Shown piece after piece: positions 7,132 through 15,637 of a stretch of DNA of 42,213 bases. The notes beneath the pieces were generated by a model. That model did no database searches, was not told where the DNA came from, and saw only the letters and a list, made by a program, of their open reading frames with translations. The position numbers and the translations under genes were made by a program. Every line of letters starts with the position of its first letter. Within the stretch, counting starts at the first letter, position 1. The stretch spans positions 1 to 42,213 of the forward strand of contig CAMNEB010000005.1 of NCBI GenBank assembly GCA_946536155.1, given 5' to 3'. The DNA comes from an uncultured Lachnospiraceae bacterium (GTDB lineage: Bacteria; Bacillota; Clostridia; Lachnospirales; Lachnospiraceae).

Positions 7132-8950
7132 TAAGAAAAAAGAAGGTAAAGACAATACAAAACAGTCACTGAAGCAGGTCATCTCAAACAACCTCTTCCT
7201 GATAAAGCTGTGCTTTTCCGCATCCCCGGCATTTGTCATATTCCCGGTGCTGGATGCGGTGAGAAACCAGGTCTCCATATTTTTCGAGCACACCGTAGGC
7301 ATAGGCTACGTGCTGGAGGCTGCCGAGTTTCATTATCCGTTCAGAAAAGTTGCCGCGGTGATCATCATCCTTTTCATATGTATCTCCATAGGAATGGTCT
7401 TTACAGTCTGGGTCGGAGATTATGTCAGGGCAAAGGAAATGCCCAAGGTCAGCAGAAAGATCAAGCTGATGCTCTACGATAAGGCCGGGGAGCTTGATCT
7501 TGAATGCTATGACAATCCTGATTATTACAACGAGATGGTGCTTGCGATCGCCGAGGTGGACAAGCAGATAGAAAGATGCATACAGTTCCTTTCAAATCTG
7601 TTCGCGGGACTTGCGACCTTCATCACCACCGGCATCTACTTTATGAAGAAGGACGGAATATCGATCCTGTTTGCCATCGGATCGTTCCTCACCACCTTCC
7701 TGTTCATCCAGGCGTATAACAAGCTTTCCTACAAGATCAGGATCGCCAGGAATCCTTACGAGAGAAAGCGCGAGTATGTAAAGAGAGTGTTCTATCTGCC
7801 TGACTGTGCCAAGGAGATGCGCCTTAATCCCGATGTGAGCGATATCCTCTGCAAAGAGTTTGACAAGGCAAATGAAGAGATAACAGATATCGAGAAAAAG
7901 AATGCGAAGAAGCATTTCCTCCTCAGTTATGTCGCAAACTATATCGGAAACGATTTCTTCTGCGATGTCATATACATATCATACCTTGTGCTCAAGGCAA
8001 CGGTGCTGGGAACGCTTTCTTTTTCAAGCGTTGCGATCCTGTACAACTCCTTCGGAAGGATGAAGAGGAGTCTGAGGATATTTACCGACACTTATCCCTT
8101 CGCATGCGAATCGAGCCTTTACGTGCAGAAGATCCGCAACTTCCTTGAATATAAAACGAAGATCGTATCGGAGGAAAACATCATGCCGGACGATGCGGCC
8201 AAGGATGTTGCCGTAAAGGACCTCTCCTTTGCCTATGACAAATCCGGAAACGGTCTGCTCAGGGATATAAACATAAATATAAAACCCGGAGAAAAGATCG
8301 CACTTGTCGGATATAACGGTGCGGGAAAGACTACCTTCGTAAAGCTCCTCATGAGACTCTACGATCCGGACAGCGGATGTATCGAGATGAACGGCCACGA
8401 CATAAAAGCATACAATGTCGCAGCCTTCAGAAGATCCATCGGAGTTGTCTTCCAGGACTTTAAGATATTTGCGGGAACCGTCGCCGAAAACGTCGTTATG
8501 GATAACCTTAAGGGCGATGAGGAAGACCGCATCAGGAAAGCACTGACTGACGGCGGACTCATTAAGAGAGTGGACCGTATGGAGGAGGGGCTTGATACAT
8601 TCCTTACCACGGAGACAAGGGACGACGGCATCAACCTCTCGGGAGGCGAGGCTCAGAAGCTTGCGATCTCCAGAGTCTTCTACCAGAATGCCGGTCTTAT
8701 GATCTTAGACGAGCCTTCCAGTGCACTTGACCCTATCGCGGAGTACCAGCTCAACCATGCGATGCTGACCGCGACCAGGGACAAGACGGTCATATTCATC
8801 TCACACCGTCTCTCCACCACAAGGATCGCAGACCGCATAATAATGCTTGAAAACGGCCGTGTTGTCGAAGAGGGAACACATGACGAACTCTTAAAGCGCG
8901 GCGGCAAATATGCCGGAATGTGGAATGTCCAGGCAGGTGCTTATATGTAA
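7124..8950 (+). CDS. ABC exporter half-transporter, subunit 2
   Basis: This 608-residue protein has the same membrane domain plus nucleotide-binding domain design as its upstream partner. CYDNPDYYNEM lies in the membrane domain, Walker A VGYNGAGKTT at about 395, the canonical signature LSGGE near 505, Walker B LMILDEP near 525 and the switch histidine in ISHRLST. Both subunits keep the Walker B glutamate, so neither site is obviously degenerate. Translation starts inside the end of the previous gene, which indicates stoichiometric synthesis. No accessory membrane fusion protein or peptidase domain is present. No clear terminator follows, and the next transcript has its own promoter. Confidence 0.9.
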   Translation: MPDKKKEGKDNTKQSLKQVISNNLFLIKLCFSASPAFVIFPVLDAVRNQVSIFFEHTVGIGYVLEAAEFHYPFRKVAAVIIILFICISIGMVFTVWVGDYVRAKEMPKVSRKIKLMLYDKAGELDLECYDNPDYYNEMVLAIAEVDKQIERCIQFLSNLFAGLATFITTGIYFMKKDGISILFAIGSFLTTFLFIQAYNKLSYKIRIARNPYERKREYVKRVFYLPDCAKEMRLNPDVSDILCKEFDKANEEITDIEKKNAKKHFLLSYVANYIGNDFFCDVIYISYLVLKATVLGTLSFSSVAILYNSFGRMKRSLRIFTDTYPFACESSLYVQKIRNFLEYKTKIVSEENIMPDDAAKDVAVKDLSFAYDKSGNGLLRDININIKPGEKIALVGYNGAGKTTFVKLLMRLYDPDSGCIEMNGHDIKAYNVAAFRRSIGVVFQDFKIFAGTVAENVVMDNLKGDEEDRIRKALTDGGLIKRVDRMEEGLDTFLTTETRDDGINLSGGEAQKLAISRVFYQNAGLMILDEPSSALDPIAEYQLNHAMLTATRDKTVIFISHRLSTTRIADRIIMLENGRVVEEGTHDELLKRGGKYAGMWNVQAGAYM

Positions 8951-9011
8951 TGATATTCCGCCCATCCACCGATATCCGTCTCCCCAGACAGGAGGAAGAG
9001 CAAAAAAGTAT

Positions 9012-9040
9012 TTGACAAATCGGGATACAATCAATAAAGT
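9012..9040 (+). promoter_or_regulatory. Promoter of the pheST T-box transcript
   Basis: TTGACA (9012-9017) is followed after 17 bases by TAAAGT (9035-9040), a 4/6 match to the -10 consensus. The better-looking TACAAT at 9026-9031 lies too close to that -35. The T-box leader begins directly downstream, so a promoter here is expected. Confidence 0.5.
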
Positions 9041-9298
9041 AGTACTGTTAGGTGATGAACGTACGTGAGTACGTAAGAGGCAGTGAAATACAGAGATGGA
9101 GTGTCACCGGCTGAAAGCACTTCACACAAGTCTTACGGAAATTTCAGTACCGGAGCCTTCCGGCGAAAAGCCTGAGCGTTAAACCGGATGATCGTGTAGC
9201 AAACATATTACACGCAGAGTGCATGGCCGTAAGGCTTGTGAAATAGGGTGGTACCGCGGTTATCAATCGTCCCTTGTTTTTGACAGGGGACTTTTTTT
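9041..9298 (+). promoter_or_regulatory. T-box riboswitch controlling pheST
   Basis: The conserved T-box sequence AGGGTGGTACCGCG is at 9245-9258. The base of stem I is formed by GTACTG (9042-9047) and CAGTAC (9145-9150), with the triplet TTC (9143-9145) in the position expected of the specifier, matching phenylalanine. The competing terminator is GTCCCTTG/CAGGGGAC (9269-9291) followed by seven Ts. Uncharged tRNA-Phe would stabilise the antiterminator and switch on pheS-pheT. The specifier overlaps the stem by one base, so its exact frame is less certain than the element itself. It fills most of the 402-base gap between the ABC exporter and pheS. Confidence 0.93.
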
Positions 9299-9352
9299 AT
9301 TGCCAAAACCTACAGTATTGGTCTTAAAAAATGACTGATGAAAGGAGTCGTT

Positions 9353-10390
9353 ATGAAAGATAAGATTGAACAGATTTTATCGGAGGCAAAAGCAAAGATA
9401 ATGGAAGCTACTGCCGAGAGCGAGCTGCAGAAGGTGCGCAGTGATTTCCTCGGCAAGCAGGGAGCACTGGCACTTCTTCTCAAAGAACTGCCTACGGTCG
9501 AGGTGTCCCTCAGACCCGAAATGGGCAAGATCCTCAATCAGGCCAAGGCCAAGGTGACCGAGCTGATCGAGGAAAAGAAGACCGAGCTCAAGCTCAAGGC
9601 ATCCGAGGTATCTCCCGATTTTGACTGCACCGTACCCGGAACAATGCCCGCAAACGGCGGACTTCATCCCATCACCCAGATGTGCTACGACTTAAATGAC
9701 GCATTCCGTTCCATGGGATTTGAAGTATTCCAGGAGGACGATATAACAAGTGAGCTCTATGCATTCGACAAGCTCAATTTCCCTCCCAATCATCCCGCCC
9801 GTGAGAGCATGGATACATACTGGCTGGAGGGACATGACAGCGGTGCTACCAATGAAAAGCTCTGCTTAAGACCTCATCTTACCGGCGGAAGCGTGCGTTA
9901 TATGCAGACACATAAGCCGCCTTACCGATTCGTTTATCCCGGAAGAGTGTACCGTAACGAGACAACGGATGCCCACCACGAGAGAGCTTTCTTCCAGTAT
10001 GAAGCGCTCATCGTCGACAAAGATATCACTTTTACCTCCGGTAAGGTCCTGATACAGAGCATTCTGAGTAAGGTGTTCGGAACCGAAGTTCCCGTCCGTA
10101 TGCGTTCCGGTTTCTTCCCCTTCGTCGAGCCCGGATTTGAGATCGATATGCAGTGCCAGGTCTGCGGCGGAAAAGGCTGCAGCGTTTGCAAGCATGTGGG
10201 CTGGATCGAAGTAATGCCCGGCGGATCTCCTCATCCCAACGTGCTCAGGGCAGCAGGTCTCGACCCCGATGAGTACACAGGATTCTATGTGAACATCGGT
10301 CTCGACAGACTTGTCATGATGCGTTACGGCGTGGATGATGTCCGTCTGTTCCACAGTGCGGATCTCAGATTCCTGTCACAGTTCAGATAA
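9353..10390 (+). CDS. pheS: Phenylalanine--tRNA ligase alpha subunit
   Basis: This is the catalytic alpha subunit of the alpha2-beta2 enzyme that charges tRNA-Phe. A coiled-coil N-terminal arm (about 1-90) is followed by the class II synthetase core, with PFRHRYP-like motif 2 around RFVYPGRVYRNETTDAHH, the FFPFVEPGFE segment and the C-terminal motif 3 stretch GLDRLVMMRYGVDD. The CQVCGGKGCSVCK cluster is usual in bacterial PheS. The track start at 9338 was rejected: AAGGAG (9342-9347) serves the ATG at 9353, giving 345 residues. The gene is preceded by a T-box with a Phe specifier and followed 10 bases later by pheT. Confidence 0.97.
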   Translation: MKDKIEQILSEAKAKIMEATAESELQKVRSDFLGKQGALALLLKELPTVEVSLRPEMGKILNQAKAKVTELIEEKKTELKLKASEVSPDFDCTVPGTMPANGGLHPITQMCYDLNDAFRSMGFEVFQEDDITSELYAFDKLNFPPNHPARESMDTYWLEGHDSGATNEKLCLRPHLTGGSVRYMQTHKPPYRFVYPGRVYRNETTDAHHERAFFQYEALIVDKDITFTSGKVLIQSILSKVFGTEVPVRMRSGFFPFVEPGFEIDMQCQVCGGKGCSVCKHVGWIEVMPGGSPHPNVLRAAGLDPDEYTGFYVNIGLDRLVMMRYGVDDVRLFHSADLRFLSQFR

Positions 10391-10400
10391 GGAGGCTAAG

Positions 10401-12839
10401 ATGAAACTTTCATTATCATGGATAAAAGATTATGTAAGTCTTCCCGATGATACGGATCTTAAGAAACTGGCATATGACCTGACTATGGATACCGTTGAGG
10501 TTGAAGACGTCGAGTATATAGGCAAGCGTTTTGAGAACATGGTCGTCGGTGTCATAAAAGAGGTTAATCCCCATCCCGATGCGGACAAGCTGAGAGTATG
10601 CACTGTCGATATAGGAGACGGAGAGGACAAGACCATCGTATGCGGCGGCATCAATCTTGAAGCAGGCATGCGTGTTGCGGTTTCGGTTCCCGGTGCCGTT
10701 GTCCGCTGGCACGGCGAGGGTGAGCCCGTGGTCATCAAAAAGTCCAAGCTAAGGGGCGTTGAGTCCTACGGCATGATCTGTGCTTCCGATGAGATCGGCT
10801 TAGGGGACCTCTTCCCTTCATCTCAGGAAGCAGAAATACTCGATCTCTCCGCATTTGATGTACCCGCAGGAACTCCCATCGCAGAGGCCCTCGGCCTTGA
10901 TGATGTGCTCCTCGAGATCGATAACAAGTCGATGACCAACCGCCCCGACCTCTGGGGACATTACGGCATCGCACGTGAGATCGCAGCTCTCTATAAGCTT
11001 CCCCTGAAGAAGTTCGAGCCTGCGCAGATCGATGCACCTTCCGATTTCAAGGTTGAGATAATAGATACCGACCGCTGCCCCCGTTATATCGGAGTGGAGA
11101 TGGAAGGCGTCGAAGTAAAGCCCTCACCCTTTGAGATGCAGAGCCGTATCTGGAGAGTCGGCATGCGCCCCATCAATGCACTTGTGGATATCACCAATTA
11201 CGTCATGCTCGCAACGGGCAACCCCACACATGCTTTTGATGCGGACAATATCAAGGATCATATCAGAGTAAGAAGAGCAGAGAAGAATGAAAAGCTCCTT
11301 CTTTTAAACGGCAAGGATCTTGAACTCTGTGAAGACGATCTTGTAATAGCAGACGGTGAAGGCGCCGTTGCTCTTGCAGGCGTAATGGGCGGTGCAAAGG
11401 ATTCGATCCTTCCCAAGACCGAAAGAGTCATCTTAGAGGTTGCAAACTTTGAGTCCACAGGTATCAGAAGGACCGCACTCCGTTACGATAACCGTACGGA
11501 AGCATCTTCCCGTTATGAGAAGGCGGTGGATCCCGAAAGATGCGATCAGGCACTCGCCCTTTCCATCAGGTATTTTAAGGAACTCTATCCCGGACTTAAG
11601 ATCACGGGTTACTGCGATAAGTATGAAAAGAAGCTTCAGCGCGCAGAGATAGATGTAAACCTTACCTGGCTCGCAAAGAGACTGGGCAAGGATCTTACAC
11701 ATGACGAGATCCGTTCGAAGCTCGAGATCCTCGGATTTGATGTTGCCATAGAAGGCGACAGCATGCATGTCATCGCTCCCACCTGGCGTTCCACCGGCGA
11801 CATCTCCATCAAGGATGACGTCATGGAAGAGGTTGCAAGAATGTACGGCTATGACAATTTCGAAGCAACATCCTTCAACACAAGCTTTGATCATGCTATT
11901 AACCAGAAGGATATCTCTCTTGTAAGGAATATCAAGGAATATCTTGCGATCCGCTGCGGAATGCAGGAAGTATATACCTATCCCTGGATGAACGATGTAT
12001 TCGTAAATGCCGTGATAGGAGACACAAAGGGAGTGCTCAGACTCTCGACTCCTCCCGCTCCCGATCTCAGTTACCTGCGCAGCACCCTTCTTCCCAACCT
12101 CTGCGAAGCCGTTGTGAAGAACGAGCGCTACTTCGATGATTTCTCGATCTTTGAAGAGGCACAGGTATTCTTTGATGAGGATTACACCTCACCCTATGAT
12201 GAGAGCGAGAAGCTTCCCAAGCAGAGAAGGAACATCGCTGCTGCATTTGCAACGGGAACGCGCAAGCTCAATGACCTCTTCCGCGAGGTCAAGGGCGTAC
12301 TTGAGTTCATGCCCCGCTATACACATATGGAGGGCTTCACCTTCCGTAAGGAGACAAAGCCTGTCTGGGCCGACAATGTGGTATGGCAGAATATTTATGT
12401 CGGAGACGTTAAGGTCGGTGACATGGGACTTCTCGACAAGAAGGTATCCATGGAATGCGGCATCAAGAATCTTTCCGTGATGCTCTTTGAGATCGACACT
12501 ACTCTCCTTAAGCCTCTGATCTCACGTACCAACAGATTCACCCACCTTGCGGAGTATCCCGAGACCGATTACGATATCTCAATGCTCTTTGATTCCTCCG
12601 CAACCTGGGAAGAGATCAAGGAAGTCATAGTAAAGAAAGAGTCCGGTATCATCAAGAACGCATCCTTTGTCGATGAATACCGCGGAAAACAGATCCCTGC
12701 CGGCAAGAAGTCAGTCACCATCCGCCTTACCATAGGCTCGAAGGAAAAGACTCTTACCTCCGAAGAGATCGAAAATGCCGCAAATTCAGTGATGAAACAG
12801 CTGAACAAGCGCATGGGAGCAGAACTCAGAGCACAGTGA
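10401..12839 (+). CDS. pheT: Phenylalanine--tRNA ligase beta subunit
   Basis: This is the beta subunit of phenylalanyl-tRNA synthetase, with roles in tRNA binding and editing. The 812-residue protein has the expected order: a KLSLSWIKDYV N-terminus, an EMAP/OB-type tRNA-binding domain (about 40-150), B3/B4 editing domain, B5 domain, a core catalytic-like fold and a C-terminal FDX-ACB anticodon-binding domain beginning near TRFTHLAEYPETDYDIS. The track start at 10335 lies inside pheS; the ATG at 10401 directly follows AAGGAGG and matches the family N-terminus. It is cotranscribed with pheS under the T-box. The transcript may end at the hairpin at 12901-12965. Confidence 0.97.
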   Translation: MKLSLSWIKDYVSLPDDTDLKKLAYDLTMDTVEVEDVEYIGKRFENMVVGVIKEVNPHPDADKLRVCTVDIGDGEDKTIVCGGINLEAGMRVAVSVPGAVVRWHGEGEPVVIKKSKLRGVESYGMICASDEIGLGDLFPSSQEAEILDLSAFDVPAGTPIAEALGLDDVLLEIDNKSMTNRPDLWGHYGIAREIAALYKLPLKKFEPAQIDAPSDFKVEIIDTDRCPRYIGVEMEGVEVKPSPFEMQSRIWRVGMRPINALVDITNYVMLATGNPTHAFDADNIKDHIRVRRAEKNEKLLLLNGKDLELCEDDLVIADGEGAVALAGVMGGAKDSILPKTERVILEVANFESTGIRRTALRYDNRTEASSRYEKAVDPERCDQALALSIRYFKELYPGLKITGYCDKYEKKLQRAEIDVNLTWLAKRLGKDLTHDEIRSKLEILGFDVAIEGDSMHVIAPTWRSTGDISIKDDVMEEVARMYGYDNFEATSFNTSFDHAINQKDISLVRNIKEYLAIRCGMQEVYTYPWMNDVFVNAVIGDTKGVLRLSTPPAPDLSYLRSTLLPNLCEAVVKNERYFDDFSIFEEAQVFFDEDYTSPYDESEKLPKQRRNIAAAFATGTRKLNDLFREVKGVLEFMPRYTHMEGFTFRKETKPVWADNVVWQNIYVGDVKVGDMGLLDKKVSMECGIKNLSVMLFEIDTTLLKPLISRTNRFTHLAEYPETDYDISMLFDSSATWEEIKEVIVKKESGIIKNASFVDEYRGKQIPAGKKSVTIRLTIGSKEKTLTSEEIENAANSVMKQLNKRMGAELRAQ

Positions 12840-12854
12840 CGACCCAATCGTCAT

Positions 12855-12883
12855 TTGCAACAGAGGACACTTTTTTGTAAAAT
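12855..12883 (+). promoter_or_regulatory. Candidate promoter of the rhaB-rhaA-rhaD operon
   Basis: TTGCAA (12855-12860) and TAAAAT (12878-12883) are spaced by 17 bases, a reasonable sigma-A match, giving a start near 12890. The short leader would then consist almost wholly of the hairpin at 12901-12965. Confidence 0.45.
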
Positions 12884-12900
12884 CAGGTACTTGTTTTTTT

Positions 12901-12965
12901 AAAAACACACCTCTTATCATCTGATGTGGAATTAGAATCCGGTCAGAGATGGGAGGTGTTTTTTT
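12901..12965 (+). terminator. Long hairpin with T-tract overlapping the rhaB start
   Basis: The arms AAAAACACACCTC (12901-12913) and GAGGTGTTTTT (12953-12963) pair with one bulged C. The stem continues inward with CATC/GATG, TGA/TCA and GGA/TCC pairs. Seven Ts (12959-12965) follow. The 3' arm contains the GGGAGGTG ribosome binding site of rhaB, and the T-run ends in its TTG start codon. It may be the pheT terminator, an attenuator for rhaBAD, or both. Confidence 0.6.
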
Positions 12966-14376
12966 GACCGTAAAAGAAAAAATATTCCACCTTGCGGTGG
13001 ACATAGGGGCTTCAAGCGGAAGGCATATCCTCGGATATCTTGAGGACGGAAAGCTCATCACGAGGGAGATATACCGCTTCGAAAACTGCCCCGTAAACAG
13101 GAACGGAAGTCTGATCTGGGATGTGGATGCCCTGTTTAGGCACATACTTGAAGGGATGAAGAAATGTGCCCGGGAGGGGAGCGTTCCGTCGACCGTCTCC
13201 ATAGATACCTGGGGAGTGGATCATGTGCTCCTTGATAAAAACGGTGAGAGGATCACGGATGCTTTCTGCTACAGGGACTCACGCACGGACGGAATCCCGG
13301 AAGCCGTGGAAAAAATCATATCACAGGATGAGCTTTACAGACGTACCGGTATCCAGAAGCAGAAGTTCAATACGATATTCCAGCTGTGCTCACTCTTAAG
13401 AGACGATCCGGGAGTGCTTGAAAAAGCGCAGACCATGCTGCTCCTTCCCGACTATTTTAATTATCTTCTTACAGGGAAGAAGAGTACGGAATATACGAAT
13501 GCCTCGACAACCGGGCTTTTGAATGCGGAGAGCTGCAGCTGGGATATAGAGCTGATAGAAAAGCTGGGCCTTCCCTTAAGGATCTTTACTCCGATATCGG
13601 AGCCGGGAACATTCCTGGGAAAGGTCTTGCCTGAGATCGAAAAGATCATAGGATATGCCCCGGATGTATGCATGACCACATCCCACGATACCGCATCCGC
13701 AATACTGGCCGTACCGGGATCGTGCGATAAGAGGTTTGCATATATCAGCTCAGGCACCTGGTCGCTCATCGGAACTGAACTTGAAAGACCGGAGGTGTCG
13801 GAAAGCAGCATGAAGAGCAATCTGACAAACGAAGGCGGATACGGTCACAGATACAGATATTTGAAAAATATAACGGGCCTTTGGATGATACAGAGGCTTA
13901 AGGCGGAAGAAGCGCCGGACATGTCCTTCGGAGAATTCGCAGGCCTTGCATCAGGACGTGATACGGAAGGCCTCATCGATGTGAATGATGAAAGATTCCT
14001 TTCCCCGGAAAATATGCTCCGGGAGATCGGAAGCTATCTGGAGGAGACCGGGCAGAGAGCCGCGAAGGATGTGTTTGATGCGGCGTCTATGGTCTACAGG
14101 TCGCTGGCCCGCTTTTATTCTGAAGGTTTAAAAGAGATCGAGATGATACTCGGTACAGAGTTTGATGAGATAAACATCGTGGGCGGCGGATCGAATGCGG
14201 ATTTCCTGAACGCCCTTACGGCAAAGTGCAGCGGCAAAAAAGTCCTGGCAGGTCCTTCCGAGTGTACGGCCATAGGAAACATGCTGGCGGTCATGCTGGC
14301 ATCCGGAGAGATCCCCTCGCTTAAAGAGGCAAGAGAAACAGTCAAAAGATCATTTGTGGTAAAGGAGTATGTATGA
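12964..14376 (+). CDS. rhaB: Rhamnulokinase
   Basis: This enzyme phosphorylates L-rhamnulose to rhamnulose-1-phosphate. It is an FGGY-family kinase with the N-terminal phosphate loop LAVDIGASSGRHILG, the SIDTWGVDHVLLD segment, SHDTASAI and the C-terminal ATP-binding NIVGGGSNADFLN. The ORF track uses ATG 12949, but that codon overlaps the ribosome binding site GGGAGGTG (12951-12958). The TTG at 12964, five bases after that site, is the better start and gives 470 residues. The final ATGA overlaps rhaA. The start region lies in a hairpin with a T-tract, so expression may be controlled by attenuation or by masking of the ribosome binding site. Confidence 0.93.
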   Translation: MTVKEKIFHLAVDIGASSGRHILGYLEDGKLITREIYRFENCPVNRNGSLIWDVDALFRHILEGMKKCAREGSVPSTVSIDTWGVDHVLLDKNGERITDAFCYRDSRTDGIPEAVEKIISQDELYRRTGIQKQKFNTIFQLCSLLRDDPGVLEKAQTMLLLPDYFNYLLTGKKSTEYTNASTTGLLNAESCSWDIELIEKLGLPLRIFTPISEPGTFLGKVLPEIEKIIGYAPDVCMTTSHDTASAILAVPGSCDKRFAYISSGTWSLIGTELERPEVSESSMKSNLTNEGGYGHRYRYLKNITGLWMIQRLKAEEAPDMSFGEFAGLASGRDTEGLIDVNDERFLSPENMLREIGSYLEETGQRAAKDVFDAASMVYRSLARFYSEGLKEIEMILGTEFDEINIVGGGSNADFLNALTAKCSGKKVLAGPSECTAIGNMLAVMLASGEIPSLKEARETVKRSFVVKEYV

Positions 14377-15632
14377 ACAACAGAGAAATGTATTTGCTTG
14401 CAAAAGAAAAGTATGCATCGGTGGGAGTCGATACCGAAAAGGCGATGGATGAACTTGCTGATATCCCCGTATCGCTCCACTGCTGGCAGGGAGATGATGT
14501 GCACGGATTCGATTCGGACTCGCCCTTAAGCGGAGGGATACAGACGACGGGAAATTATCCGGGCGCAGCCAGAGATCCCGAGGAGCTTTTTGCGGATATC
14601 AAAAAGGTCCTGGAGCTTACTCCCGGAAAAAAGAAGATAAATGTACATTCCAGCTATGCCGTATTTGACAAAGGGCAGCACAGGAACAGAAACGAGATCC
14701 TTCCGGAGGATTTTAAGGCATGGGTGGATTTTGCAAAAGAAACCGGAACCGGCCTTGATTTCAACCCCACCTTCTTCGGCCACGAGATGGTAAAGGACGG
14801 CCTGACACTTACAAGCCCCGATGATTCCGTCAGGAATTTCTGGATAGATCACGGAAAGGCATCCGTCAGGATCGCACAGTATTTTGCGGAGCAGCTCGGT
14901 GAGCCCTGTGTCCTCAATTTCTGGATAGGGGACGGCTTCAAGGATATCCCCGCAGACAGGCTGATCCCCAGGCTCAGATACAGGGATTCGCTTGAGCAGA
15001 TCCTCTCGGAAAAATACGATCCGTCCATGGTCAAGCCCTGCGTCGAATCCAAGGTCTTCGGAATAGGCGTTGAATCCTATACCGCAGGTTCGTCCGAATT
15101 TACTCTCAGCTTTGCGGCATCACATAAGGGAGTACTGCCTCTTATGGACAACGGACATTACCATCCCACGGAGGTCGTCTCTGACAAGATCCCCGCACTC
15201 CTTGCGTTCTTTGACGAGATCGCACTGCATATCACAAGACCCGTCAGATGGGATTCGGATCATGTTGTCCTGTTTGATGATGAGACAAAAGAGATGGCGC
15301 TTGAGATAGTAAGGAACAATGCACTGGGCAGAGTCTATATGGCACTTGATTTCTTCGATGCTTCCATCAACAGGATCGGTGCCTGGACTGTCGGATTCAG
15401 GAGCTGGCAGAAAGCACTTTTAAATGCGATGCTCATGCCCAATGACAGACTTAAAGCTCTTCAGGAAAAAGGAGAATTCGGCAGACTCATGGCAGAGCGC
15501 GAAGAGTTTAAGACCTACCCCTTCGGAGCCGTATGGGATGAGTACCTTGACAGATGCTCGGTAAGATCCGATGCGGACTGGTACGGAGATGTGCTGAAAT
15601 ATGAAAAAGAAGTTTTATCGTTAAGGAGATGA
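14373..15632 (+). CDS. rhaA: L-rhamnose isomerase
   Basis: This enzyme converts L-rhamnose to L-rhamnulose. The 419-residue length is that of the family. The N-terminal SLHCWQGDDVHGFD, the GGIQTTGNYPG segment and the metal-site stretches (NPTFFGHEM, LPLMDNGHYHPTE and RWDSDHVVLFDDE) are characteristic of RhaA, a TIM-barrel Mn2+ enzyme. The start overlaps the rhaB stop in ATGA, and its own stop overlaps the AAGGAGATGA ahead of rhaD, so kinase, isomerase and aldolase are tightly coupled. Rhamnose is probably released from rhamnogalacturonan fragments handled by the downstream enzymes. Confidence 0.96.
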   Translation: MNNREMYLLAKEKYASVGVDTEKAMDELADIPVSLHCWQGDDVHGFDSDSPLSGGIQTTGNYPGAARDPEELFADIKKVLELTPGKKKINVHSSYAVFDKGQHRNRNEILPEDFKAWVDFAKETGTGLDFNPTFFGHEMVKDGLTLTSPDDSVRNFWIDHGKASVRIAQYFAEQLGEPCVLNFWIGDGFKDIPADRLIPRLRYRDSLEQILSEKYDPSMVKPCVESKVFGIGVESYTAGSSEFTLSFAASHKGVLPLMDNGHYHPTEVVSDKIPALLAFFDEIALHITRPVRWDSDHVVLFDDETKEMALEIVRNNALGRVYMALDFFDASINRIGAWTVGFRSWQKALLNAMLMPNDRLKALQEKGEFGRLMAEREEFKTYPFGAVWDEYLDRCSVRSDADWYGDVLKYEKEVLSLRR

Positions 15633-15637
15633 AAAAG

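Noticed and set aside
9026-9031. TACAAT as the -10 box of the pheST promoter
   Set aside because: It is only 8 bases from the TTGACA, and no -35 lies at 17 bases; TAAAGT at 9035 fits the spacing.
10150-10200. Cys-rich CxxC cluster in PheS as a novel metal site
   Set aside because: Similar cysteine clusters are usual in many bacterial PheS proteins.
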